Program-made: the position numbers and the translations under genes | Notes under the pieces: generated by a model | Seen by the model: only the letters and a program-made list of their open reading frames with translations | Databases searched by the model: none | What the model was told of the DNA's origin: nothing | From: Labyrinthula sp. Ha | Taxonomy: Eukaryota > Sar > Bigyra > Labyrinthulida > Labyrinthulaceae | Reading direction: 5' to 3' | NCBI GenBank assembly: GCA_015227615.1 | Contig: JAALGZ010000022.1 | Span: 372,001 to 436,000, forward strand | Length of the DNA stretch: 64,000 bases | In this document: in pieces, positions 23,650-33,800 of the stretch | How positions within the stretch are numbered: position 1 is the stretch's first letter | How the letters are laid out: each line of letters opens with the position of its first letter

Positions 23650-26600
23650 TTATTTAAAATTGAAGACATTATATATTTGAGCTCTCAGTATAAGGGATCA
23701 GTTGTAAACCCTAATATGCGGCTGTTTTGCACAATTTTGGAGAAATGAAAAAAGCAGTATATTTCCCAGAGTCTGCGGTATTCCTGCGCTGCTTGGCAGC
23801 AGGAAAGGCCTTCATTAAGTTGGAAATAACTTATTTACTAATTGAAGGTATAATAGTTACTAGCGAAAAGTCGAGTTTGTGGAGGATCAAAGAGGCTGCA
23901 ACTAGTTTCTATTGGTTGAGAAAACATACTTCTTATCAACTTTAGGATAGTTAGATGAGCCCCAGATGCTTTTATACTGGGGGCCCTTTCGGGATTAAGA
24001 CAAAACTCCATGATTTTCTAAGTTAGTTCATTTCTCCGCTTAATTTTGATCTGCAAACTTATTTCTGCGCCTAACAGGCAGCTAAGTATTAGAACTGGAA
24101 TTCTTAACTCATTTATTGTTTGGATTCAACTCTATTAGGAGCATTCATTTAACCTTAAAGTTATTTAATTTTTCGTCTTAAGTCGAGAGTGATATTGATC
24201 TTATTCCTAAAAGGAGTTAACACCTTTTCTCTACTAGGATTAAAATTGCATGACTATATAAAGGTTGTTATGGCATAAATAGTTTAATAAATTAAAATAG
24301 AACAACTCCATCATCAATTTTCTAGTGTTGCCTAATATAACACAAGCTTTCAACAAGTTGATAATTTGTCCTTCCTTATTTGCTTTGCAGCAATCCTATG
24401 AATACTGTTTTTTTGTCTTTGAAAAACTGAAGCCTATGGTTGTCTTCATTTCGGGGTTGCGTATAACAGAGCTCAGTACAATATAAGGTGGTTTCAGTAT
24501 CCTAAATGTGCAATCATAGACAAGGCGTCATTTCGCAGCTAAGTCTGCAAATACGTGTTTTACTCAATTTGTGGCATGGTTGAAGTACCATCAACTTACA
24601 CTGATTTTGAATGGCTACCCCAACATCTTCGCCTCCTGTCTGTATCATGAAGAATAAGTGCCAGCACGTAATAATGTCCTACGAGAAAAACAGTTTCGTC
24701 ATATATAATCAGCACCGATATGAATAGAAAACATAAAGGATTTTGGTATACTGAGACATGAATTAGCAGTATGGGTTGAATAAATTTTTGAGATGTTGGT
24801 TAAGAAGATTCATGGTATTTAATCTCTACAACACTGAATGCTTATTAATATCATAATATATATTACAAAACTTCTTAGAAAGGAACGCTTTAACAAGAAG
24901 GTTGTTCGAAAATGCATTGCAACAAACCAACTTATATCTTGGTAATGAGACTTAAAAATTAAAATGCGTGCTATTGTAGTTCCCAATTTCGATTTAAAAA
25001 AACTTTTTCAAGCTATGACTTCGGAAATATAATGTTTACTAAGCGGGGCTTTACCAACATGGTTCCTTAATTGAATGCCTTGGTGTATTATTCTACCCAG
25101 GTGATAAAGTAACTACTGTTACTTCTGTCCACGATAATTCATCAGAAAATTTTTCAATATCTATTGTTGAGCTTCTGAACTACTCGGGCGACCCAGATAA
25201 GAAGATAAATGCTGTCGTTGCATAATTGCATCTCTTCCTTTGCTCTTGGATTGGATGTTGATTGCCCAAACTCGTTCTTGAAATATCAGTAGAATCATAG
25301 CAGGTAGCAGACGAAGGTTTCAAGAAACTGTGTCCCACCGATCAGAAACCCGCCAATTACTATGACAGCATTATTAACGTGTTTGAATAGGTGGTTGATA
25401 GAGGTTTAAAATATTCATAACAGGTGGGGTCAAGTTGCTCAGCTTAATTCTCAATAGAAAAACAGAATTTTTCTTCTCAGATGAAAGGCAGAAAATTTTC
25501 CTGAATGCCATAAAAATGTTATTAATAAAGATACCGACTCAGCATTCAAAATTACATACTTCTTGGTATTAAGCTATGTTGCTGGAAAGCAACTGATGTC
25601 TCATATTGCAACTGTTAAGGCTACCCACATTAGGTATCCAATCAAAACCATTTGATCTAATCAGTTTCAATTATGTTTGAATATTTGTAAATGCTACTCT
25701 CCAAAAATGATAATATGAGTATTGTTGAGTACAAACTAGAAAAGAAATTAATGTAATATTACTAATAGCTCTAAAACAATATGTTATCTAGTATCGGGGC
25801 TGATGATACACTTCTAGAATTGAGAGGAAAAGGAATTGTGTAAAGTGAAAGGTAACATTGTACAATTGAAAAGTACAACTCAGTACATTAAGAATTCCAT
25901 TAAAATACGTAGCAGTATTTTTTTCAACTAATACCCTTCTTTCTTATTCTCTTCAATGGACCTGTTTCTGTTAGTAGTACTTCGTGATACTCACTTCGAA
26001 TGTGTACATATTCTTCCTAAAGTGAATCTTAGTCTAGAACTGATCTGAAACTTTTCCATTCTAGTCAGCGCGAAGAATAAACCTTAAACCCTAACCAACA
26101 TTTCTAGAGTGAGGTTGTTCCGGGAATTGTTTATTCTTGTGTAGCTACATCAGCACAAAATCATAAATGCAATAACGTGAGTCTTCAAGAGATCAACTTT
26201 ATTCCTATGAGCTTAATTGCCCGTAAAAATTTTGGTATTAATTTATCTTCTTATTGTTGACACATATGTACTGACAGAGTGTCGAGCTAATAACGCATTA
26301 TTACTAAAAGAATTTTTTTTTGAGCTATCATACGTATGCTTATGCATCTAGTAAGAAAATTATTCCAAAATGATGCTTAAAGTTCTTCATAAAGATTAAG
26401 GTCCATAATCACTAGCAAAAAGTAGTTTTGAAGAAAATTCGTAACTAGCAGGGATCTAGAAAACCTACAAACTAGAACTCGGCATTGTTAAAGAGAGAAT
26501 CTCAGCATTGTTAAAGAGAGAATCTCACCATTGTTAAAGAGAGAATCTCAGCAATGATTTAAATATATGAACTTTTCACGGAAACCAAAGCCGATTTGAT

Positions 26601-26815
26601 GACACGCAGCACTGAATCATAAATTTCAACCTCGGCGCATTGGAAGTCTGAGATTTGTACTGAGATACAACACACAATTGCTATATAGAGCTAACATGGA
26701 TTGAACTTAAAGAATCACTTTCTATCCATTTCAAATCAAATTTAGCTCAAGTTTTAGAACCCTTACAACTATATAATCTAGGAAAGAGCAAAACTTGCGC
26801 TGCACGGATACAAGC
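23650..26815. other. Gene-free stretch with possible decayed coding
   Basis: About 3.2 kb with no intact gene. One frame at 25043-25222 stays open for 60 codons and continues in the same frame, with scattered stops, past 25400; its translation looks protein-like (for example GVLFYPGDKV and KKLCPTDQKPANYY) but I cannot assign it to a family. A 23-bp tandem repeat lies at 26482-26550. Confidence 0.4.
26482..26550. repeat. Three-copy 23-bp tandem repeat
   Basis: Three head-to-tail copies of a 23-bp unit (core CATTGTTAAAGAGAGAATCT) at 26482-26504, 26505-26527 and 26528-26550, differing at one base by eye, followed by the start of a fourth that decays. It lies about 270 bp from the tRNA gene and outside any coding sequence. 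Near-identity suggests recent expansion by slippage. Confidence 0.9.
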
Positions 26816-26819
26816 AAAA
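26816..26819 (-). terminator. RNA polymerase III terminator of tRNA-Asn
   Basis: A TTTT run on the minus strand begins 3-4 nt after the tRNA 3' end, the usual Pol III stop signal. Confidence 0.6.
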
Positions 26820-26822
26820 GAG

Positions 26823-26896
26823 TTCTTCCAGGCGGGCTTGAACCACCGACCTCTCGGTTAACAGCCGAACGCTCTAGCCAACTGAGCTATGGAAGA
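26823..26896 (-). tRNA. tRNA-Asn: tRNA-Asn (anticodon GTT)
   Basis: On the minus strand the 74-nt sequence folds as a standard cloverleaf: acceptor TCTTCCA pairs with TGGAAGA, discriminator A; D stem GCTC/GAGC; anticodon stem TTCGG/CCGAG with loop CTGTTAA, anticodon GTT; variable loop AGGTC; T stem GGTGG/CCGCC (one G-T pair) with loop TTCAAGC. The A box (TAGCTCAGTTGG) and B box (GGTTCAAGCC) are intact. There is no intron and no encoded CCA. GTT reads the Asn codons AAC and AAU. Confidence 0.97.
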
Positions 26897-27178
26897 AAAC
26901 TATTGAAATCAAATGCTGAACCAGATTAATGTTAGCAAGCCAGATATATATCAGTAGGACAGCATCTCTCTAGTACCAAAAGATTCTTAAAACAAGTGTA
27001 AAAGAAGTAAATGTCCTCAAGGTCATAATTTTCAATGAGACAATATTGCTCCGTGAAGTAACATTATGTCAGCACTTATCAATCCAATGTTTTAGTTTTT
27101 CGTCGGAAAATTATGTTTGCTAAGTGTAATTTAACCGTTAACTGTTCTTAGAATTTTACCGTTGAACAACAAAAAAAG

Positions 27179-28621
27179 ATGAAAATTAAAATTTTGAGTT
27201 CTTTCTTTATATTCTCCGTCGTTCTTTGTGGAGTGGATAAGGTTATAACTCCCGATAACATAGGTGAGATGTTGAAGGCGGGTGGTGGAACAATTACCAC
27301 AGATACTCCAAAATCACCCAAATATATTGAAATTACCGGAATGACCAGTTTCAATTCTCCTAATGAAAATATCACCGTGAATTTCTCACACGTAGATGTG
27401 CAGCTTGCAATTACGACAAATGCGTTCAATACAACTGTGTTTCAAAGAAAATATAATAACTCAAATGTGTGCATTTCTTTGGATTGGGGGCCTTACTCAT
27501 GTTGGTCTATGTTTCATATGAAAAGACATCCAAGATTTGCAAATGTTCCAGATGGATGGCATTTTTTTGAAACTTACTTGATTGACCCCATCAACCGTAC
27601 CTTTGCAGATCTGAGTTACTCCAACAGCACATTTAAGGTAAAGAAGTTTAATGAAACTGAGCTTGAAGCGTACCAGAAACAACTAATGGAGGAGGCTTTA
27701 AACAGAAGTAAGCATGAAAATAAAACTGAGGAATCTACACCTTTGGTTGAGGAAGAAGAAGAGTTTGATGATTCCCCCGTATCGTTACCGTTTGTGTCCA
27801 TTGATTGGCCTATTGAAAATGCTACTTTGAATAGAACCTTTGAAGTTCATTTGCAAGTGATAACAACTTCAAATATTAAGAAGTTTAAGAAAGTGTTTGA
27901 TCCAGCATTTATGTGCTTGAGCTTAGACGAAGCCCCCTATACTTGCTGGCCTTTGTTTGAGGAAGATTATCATCCTAAGTTTGCCATGGTGGAACCAGGA
28001 TGGCATAATCTGAGTGCGCAAATTACCCATCCAAACAGCGGAGAGCTAGTCTTTGGAACTGGGTTAGGGATAAGGAAGTTTTATGTACAGAATATATCGG
28101 AGGAAGGGCAGCTAATATTGCCATGGATGTTTGAGCTAGAAGAACCTAAACCAGAAGAAAAAGAAAATTCTACATGTGACACTAGTCTTGAAGAGTATGA
28201 TGAAGATGAATGGGATGATTTTGAAATGGACAGACAGATGAGAATACACAGAAGGTTGAAACCAGGTATGCAGAAACGAAGAATCCGTAGAGGCCTGTAT
28301 GGCTACGATGAGGTTCCTCCGTCAACGCAACCAATAACCGTGTATAATTATAATTATGGACCTGACAAAACTGATAAAAAAGTTGATGAGGTAGAAGAGA
28401 GAAATGAAACCAAGGATTTTGCCATAAATGATGTTGAGAATGTTGACGAAATAGTTTTACATCTTTCAGTTGGGGGAGAGACAACTGACTTGAGAGTCGC
28501 GAAAGAAGACAACTTTGAAAAGAAAGCGTTAAACTTTTGTTACAAGCATCAAATCACTGAACCAAGCTGTGTTCCTTCTTTGATTAAAGAGATGAACTTA
28601 CATTGGGACCAAAAACTATAA
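27179..28621 (+). CDS. Secreted N-glycosylated protein with duplicated domain
   Basis: Single exon, 480 residues. A signal peptide is clear (MKIKILSSFFIFSVVLCG). The mature part contains two copies of one domain, about residues 55-165 and 205-310, sharing the pattern C-[IL]-S-L-D-x3-PY-[ST]-CW, then HP-[RK]-FA, then GWH and a P-N-x-G/R turn. It looks like a beta-sandwich module with one internal disulfide, but I do not recognise the family. More than ten N-x-S/T sequons support secretion. An acidic linker (EEYDEDEWDDFEMD) precedes a basic stretch with RIRR at 368-371, a furin/kexin-type processing site. The C-terminal part contains LHLSVGGETTDLRV followed by NFCYKH, reminiscent of a small domain found in some secretory-pathway glycosyltransferases. 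The stop codon is only 39 bp from that of the convergent transporter gene. Extracellular function unknown. Confidence 0.85.
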   Translation: MKIKILSSFFIFSVVLCGVDKVITPDNIGEMLKAGGGTITTDTPKSPKYIEITGMTSFNSPNENITVNFSHVDVQLAITTNAFNTTVFQRKYNNSNVCISLDWGPYSCWSMFHMKRHPRFANVPDGWHFFETYLIDPINRTFADLSYSNSTFKVKKFNETELEAYQKQLMEEALNRSKHENKTEESTPLVEEEEEFDDSPVSLPFVSIDWPIENATLNRTFEVHLQVITTSNIKKFKKVFDPAFMCLSLDEAPYTCWPLFEEDYHPKFAMVEPGWHNLSAQITHPNSGELVFGTGLGIRKFYVQNISEEGQLILPWMFELEEPKPEEKENSTCDTSLEEYDEDEWDDFEMDRQMRIHRRLKPGMQKRRIRRGLYGYDEVPPSTQPITVYNYNYGPDKTDKKVDEVEERNETKDFAINDVENVDEIVLHLSVGGETTDLRVAKEDNFEKKALNFCYKHQITEPSCVPSLIKEMNLHWDQKL

Positions 28622-28660
28622 CTCAATTGCTATACAAGATTGTAATATTACTTGATGACA

Positions 28661-29957
28661 CTAATCCTCATTGATTTCAACCTCTGTCCATAAATCCTTT
28701 GCTTGAACAAGAGAATAAAATGCAGATAGCACAACAAGTAGGGAAGAAAAGAAAAGCAGCAACATGTGAAAATTGTAGCTTTGCTTCGATATACTATTCC
28801 CATGCAGTTTCAAGTAAAACATAATTGGAAAAATTACAACAAGCATCCCAGCACATAATGATCCCACTAGAGCCTGAAAGATACCGAAGTAAGGAAGTAA
28901 GAGCGCCAATGCTCCCGTCAAAGCAACTAACCCGCTTCTAATAACAAAAACCTTCTTCCGATTTGGAACGATCCCTTGACTCTCACCAGTCAAAATCTCT
29001 GCAACAGGTTCAAGAGGTAATGGATATGTTAACCATTTTTTTGCAGTAACACACAAAGTAACAAAAGTTCTAACCAAGGGGTTCTCAAAGTTAAGAGATA
29101 CTTGATCACTAACATTTTGTGCAAATGCATAATAACCTGAACACCCTACTATCAACTTAAGCAAAAATCCAGAAGCGTAGACTTCACTCAAGAGCTTGTT
29201 TATATCCTTTGGGTTCTTCATCTCCCTGTAAATAGTCAACAAAGTTCCATGACAACTAAATGCAAACACCATATTTCCAATTGCACTCAACTCAAGTTTC
29301 ACATAGTCATAATTATTTGAACCAAGGACATCTGGAGAAACTGTTGCAGCAGAGTAAATCACTCCAAAAACCAGGAGGATCATAATATAACTTCCAAATT
29401 TGGATAAGTTACTTAATTCACTCAGATTCATATGTATTAATGGAAATAAACTCATAGTTGTAAAAATTGTCCATGTTGATCTACTAAAGTTTAAATAAGT
29501 TGAATTTAAATTAAGCGCTTGAAGATTCGTAGCAACAAAAATGAGAAACAGAGCTGAACTAGCAACCAGATCTATTCCTAAGACCCAATCAACAAACATT
29601 TTTCCCTATAAATAAGATCTAGTTAAGTTTGTACTTTTGCACCAAAAGCTGCTTTAGCAATGTCTGGATACGTGTTTAAGTTCTTTTGGAGACTAATTGT
29701 TATCAAAGAGTTAAAAGTACGGCGTTTTAAAGTCAGCGCATAAACAAATTAGTTTCGCTGTGTGGGAACTTAGTAGTGCAAGAAAGGCGAGGATGAAAAT
29801 TCCACTCCATCCCAGTTGTTTGAAAACGAAGGGCATCGTAAGCGTCCCTAGGCCAAGAACAAGGGTCATACAGTGCCAAAATGCAGACTAAACTTTAATA
29901 TGTGTTGAAATATACCTTAGTCTCTAATTTAGCTCTTGGATTACTTTCTATTTCCAT
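28661..29957 (-). CDS. AAAP-family amino-acid transporter, four exons
   Basis: Minus-strand gene with exons 29957-29916, 29887-29721, 29692-29635 and 29605-28661, separated by introns of 28, 28 and 29 nt (all GTA...TAG). Spliced, it encodes 403 residues. The early exons supply the family signature in helix 1 (GLGTLTMPFVFKQLGWSG, then SSHTAKLI) and the block YPDIAKAAFGAKGK; the last exon continues in frame with VDWVLGIDL and the remaining helices. This is the layout of amino acid/auxin permease family proteins (SLC32/36/38, yeast AVT), with about eleven membrane segments; they move neutral or cationic amino acids with protons or sodium across the plasma or vacuolar membrane. Substrate cannot be read from sequence. 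Only the last exon is a long open frame, so the gene is easily truncated in annotation. A bZIP-like palindrome and CCAAT boxes lie within about 100 bp of the start. Confidence 0.95.
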
Positions 29958-30005
29958 TTTTTAGGTTTTTTTTTTGAAAGTTTTCTTTATATTGATTTGT
30001 GTTTT

Positions 30006-30060
30006 ATTGGGGCGCGGGTTTTTTGACTCCGGAGTCAGATACTCCTCGCGATTTCATTGG
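30006..30060 (-). promoter_or_regulatory. Transporter promoter: CCAAT boxes and TGACTC palindrome
   Basis: On the minus strand CCAAT motifs lie at 30006-30010 (49 nt before the start codon) and 30056-30060. Between them sits a perfect 14-bp palindrome, TGACTCCGGAGTCA, at 30024-30037, made of two inverted TGACTC half-sites. TGACTC is the half-site of Gcn4/AP-1-type bZIP factors, and Gcn4 controls amino-acid genes in fungi. A link to amino-acid control here is inference. The whole block is GC-richer than its surroundings. Confidence 0.4.
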
Positions 30061-30247
30061 TCAGATCGATTTCCCAAAATTTTTTTTTCATCATACGTCT
30101 GAATTAAGTATGCGCAGAATGACTGTTTCCAATACTTAGACAAAAAAGAGAGGGGACTGGGAATAAAGTTAAGTGTAGTAGAAGATAAAAAATAAATATT
30201 AATAGTTAAGAAACAATAAAATCTGAAGTTGACTGACCCTAGCGTAG

Positions 30248-30270
30248 CGGGGAGCCTTTCATGCTCCCCG
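30248..30270. other. GC-rich hairpin
   Basis: A perfect inverted repeat with 8-bp arms, CGGGGAGC (30248-30255) and GCTCCCCG (30263-30270), around a 7-nt loop. Such a GC-rich stem is conspicuous in AT-rich DNA. It sits just before the 18-bp tandem repeat. It could be part of a small non-coding RNA or a mobile-element end; I cannot tell which. Confidence 0.6.
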
Positions 30271-30293
30271 CGTCCTTAAAAATGGCCCCCATG

Positions 30294-30340
30294 ACTCGGC
30301 CCTCCCTCCCCACTCGGCCCTCCCTCCCCACTCGGCCCTC
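30294..30340. repeat. 18-bp GC-rich tandem repeat, 2.6 copies
   Basis: The unit ACTCGGCCCTCCCTCCCC is repeated at 30294-30311 and 30312-30329 with a partial third copy to 30340. It is pyrimidine-rich on this strand and far above the local GC content. It follows the hairpin at 30248-30270. Confidence 0.9.
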
Positions 30341-30491
30341 GATGAAAATGAGGATGGATTTAAATCTTTTTCCATAGCTTGAATACAGAAACTTGAAAAT
30401 TTGTAAAGAAGTTAATAAGTAAATATATGAAGTGACATAATTAAAAGCTTAAGACAAATAATTTTGAAACCTGAAATTCAGAAGATTTAGA

Positions 30492-30631
30492 TTCTTATAG
30501 GTCAGTCAACTTTTTAGGAAACTACTTCTGATTGGATGAATCATCTCAAGGGTTGTGTGGCCCAATATATGAATAAGTTTCAAAGAAAAACACAAGTAAA
30601 CCCAAAGAAGAATTTGGTAAGGTAAAATTCG
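30492..30631. repeat. Direct duplication, left copy
   Basis: About 140 bp starting TTCTTATAGGTCAGTC that recurs at 30722-30850. The two copies are nearly identical in sequence; the left copy carries a few extra bases at several sites. No coding potential. The spacing between starts is 230 bp, so the copies could be tandem units with a diverged middle. Confidence 0.9.
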
Positions 30632-30721
30632 ACTCAGTAACTTATATGATTGGATAAATAAACCAATCGCTTTCCTCCTTTTGCATTGAGGATGGACTCA
30701 ATTCTTGAACCTTTGATCGGT

Positions 30722-30850
30722 TTCTTATAGGTCAGTCTTTTTAGGAAACTACTTCTGATTGGATGAATCATCTCAAGGGTTGTGTGGCCCAATATATGAA
30801 TAAGAAAGAAAAACACAAGTAAACCCAAAGAAGAATGGTAAGGTAGACTC
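30722..30850. repeat. Direct duplication, right copy
   Basis: Right-hand partner of 30492-30631, sharing the block TTCTGATTGGATGAATCATC and flanks. It differs from the left copy mainly by small insertions/deletions of two to five bases, not by substitutions, which suggests a fairly recent duplication followed by replication slippage. Confidence 0.9.
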
Positions 30851-33800
30851 CCAGCAAGAGCTTATTTTGATACAAGAAAAGGAAAAAATGAGACAAAACA
30901 TAAATTGACCTTATGTAGAGAACATACACCAGATGTAATGTTTGAAGTTCTCCAAAATGGTGTCGGCAACGGATTACGAAGATGTGAGGCCTTAACCCGC
31001 ACATTTTCAGGTGAAAAAACACAAAGAACCAACTTTTCTAAGGAATTTGTTTCAAGAATATGTAGTATAGCTGGAGCATGAACAAGCTTTCAACAGTTTG
31101 CGCTAAATGTTAAATATGGCCAGCAAGTTGGAATGCTCATTTTCCAGATAAAGTTGTTTCATCATGAATTACAAAAACTGAACGAGAATTTGAATGAGTG
31201 GAGCCTTTCTTCTGCACTTGAGGAATATTACTTAGGAATTAATAGGTTTTGTCTTAGCATAGACAACAGTTTTGTCGCTGAGTAATCTTAACTATCCAAA
31301 GAAAACTAGCCCAATACCCCAACTATGGGTTAAATATTTTATCACTCTGGTCGGTTCCAAGGCTAAGTTGTCTTCAGTAATGCTAAAACTAGTATCCTGC
31401 CCATCATCCTTTTCTTTTTCTAATTTCTGTAGTACTAGTTCTGAGTTGAATAATAATTATCCAAATTTCTTAGCCAAATTCAACTCTTTTATTGCCTCAA
31501 GTCGCAGAATGCATGAAATAAGGTAGAATGTTTTGACTGAGCATGACACATAACTTTAATATTTTTCAATTTTGGCTACTGTGAGATTCCAATATGAAAA
31601 ATGTAAAAGTAAACAATTACTTGGTACGATTCCAATGTTATCCTTTTCTTTACTGCTATCTTCCTTTTTTCTTTCTGCTTCTAGTTTCACTGGTTTCTAA
31701 TCCTGTACTTCGGGAAAATGATTCATTCATTAGAAAAAGGTCGAGAAGAGACCAGTTTGTGAAAACCCCGTAACCTTATACCTCAAAGTGCTAAGACTGT
31801 ACTTACTAAGACCACTGAAGACCATATTAAATACCTCGAAGTTCAAAGGAACTTTTCGAAAAAGCTTAGGATTCGAGAAAAGCGAAATGAAGCTTCTCCA
31901 GTAATTTTGGGAAAGTGAAAATTCTCGGGAAGGCATTAAGGGCTTTGGCAAGAAATAGAAAAATCTCAAAGATTCAAAATTTCCCGATGAATATTTTCCC
32001 AAAATCTATAAGTACGAGGAGCAGCAAAAACATTAGAAAAATCTAGCCAAAACGCCAAAAACAAGTGAAAATTGCACAGAACAAAAAGTCTGGTATACCC
32101 CCTTATTTTCTTGCTCCTTAGCAGTTATAGATCCTGTAGGTACGTAAGAGCATGCAAAGGAAAGATTTATCAAATAATTAAGAACAATTTAAATATTACT
32201 TCAATATTAGTCTGATGTCTAAATATAATGGTATTTTTGAGTTTAGTGTGCAAATGGATACTTGACCCACGAATATAACTTTTTATTTCACTGCTCTATG
32301 TTCATGCCTCTGTTTGAAATAAGTTGCAAAAGAAATTATAGTAATAAAGTGGTAACTCTTATTTTAAATTTGAAAATAATAATCTGCATAAATACCATCG
32401 TCGTCAAAAAATCTCCAGTTAGCAAATCTATAATCGATATTCCTTCTTCTTAGCTCTTCAAAGAAAGTCATCCACCTGCCTGGCTTCTGGTTATTTGTAT
32501 TTCCTGGTTCGGTGCAAAATGCTGAGAGACAGGATGGAAGGAAAGAGGGAAGAAAAGGCAGCTGGAAGGATTGCAGAGTTATGATAGGGTTTGAGGAGGG
32601 TTTGCCATACGCTAGTCCTGTATTGAGTTGAATGATGTTAAAATCATGGTAATGCTGCGTTAAAAAAAGAAAACTCCCTCCATACCAATAACCAAGCACT
32701 AACGGTTTACGCAACTATGAGAAACTTCGTAGATTTCTATTAAGAGATTCTTAATCAAGTTTCAAATTTTCACTTCCCTCTTCCTATATAACGTATTATT
32801 CATACAGACACCACGTACCCAAGTACTTGCTAGCTTCATCTAGTTCTCTTACAGACATGAATTGCAGAATTGTGGATATCCTCAAGTATTCTTCTATGCG
32901 AAAATTTTTCCAAACAAATAGAGTCTTCAGCGGTATAGGAAAAATCAAGCTTTCCGTAGCGACAAGATTAAAGCAAAAAGCAGCAACCACCTTTGTTTGA
33001 CTTGCCTTTATACTGTTAGTTTTTTGCGGGTGTGATTGAAATCGGAAAGCACGTAAGTTCAGAAATTTTAATGTTGAACCGAATTACTTAGCAACAGACA
33101 AATCTTATTGCTTTCAAAATCGAAACTTCGTTTATTAACTTTGTTGGGTTATTGCAGTTCTATGTTTTACTTTCTTGATCATCTTAATGATCGTAGTTTG
33201 TGGAGATCGACAGCAGTAGTATCATCTCACTAAGAATACCCCAGGTTGATAACCTAGCCTTTTCTAGGTCTCGTATTTGACAACAGTATGTTTTTCTATT
33301 GGCGAAGACTGATTAGCTAAGATATAATATACGCAGGGCTATTCACCACTTTGAAGTTTAATTTAAATGGAAATACCTTCGGGTGTTCCTGTCTCAAATT
33401 GTGCTCTACTTTGTGTGTGAGAAGCTGCTTGGGTCATTTATAATCATAATATTTAAAGTTCTTGTTACTTCATAAAAATTTCATTTTTTCATTTAACACG
33501 ATAGCAAGAACAGTGATTTTAGGTTACAGGGATACATTTCATATTAACCACAGAATTCGAAATTTGCATTTTCTGCAAGTAAAATCCTAAAACTATGAGC
33601 TGTTCCGATGATTCTTTCTTTACTTATTAGCGTCCCGCCTTCAAATCTAAGATTTTTTAACCGTTAACGCACATAGACTTATTTAATTGATCTATTTGTG
33701 CCTATAAGCAATTTAAGAGCTTTGCTTTTTTTAAGATCCTTTTCTCTAGATCCTCCTTTTCATTTTTAAGATTTGTGATTTTACCTTAGCTTGTAGAAAC

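Noticed and set aside
32364-32714. 116-codon minus-strand frame
   Set aside because: Contains low-complexity Pro/Ser/Leu runs, no motif and no paralog; cannot be supported as a gene.
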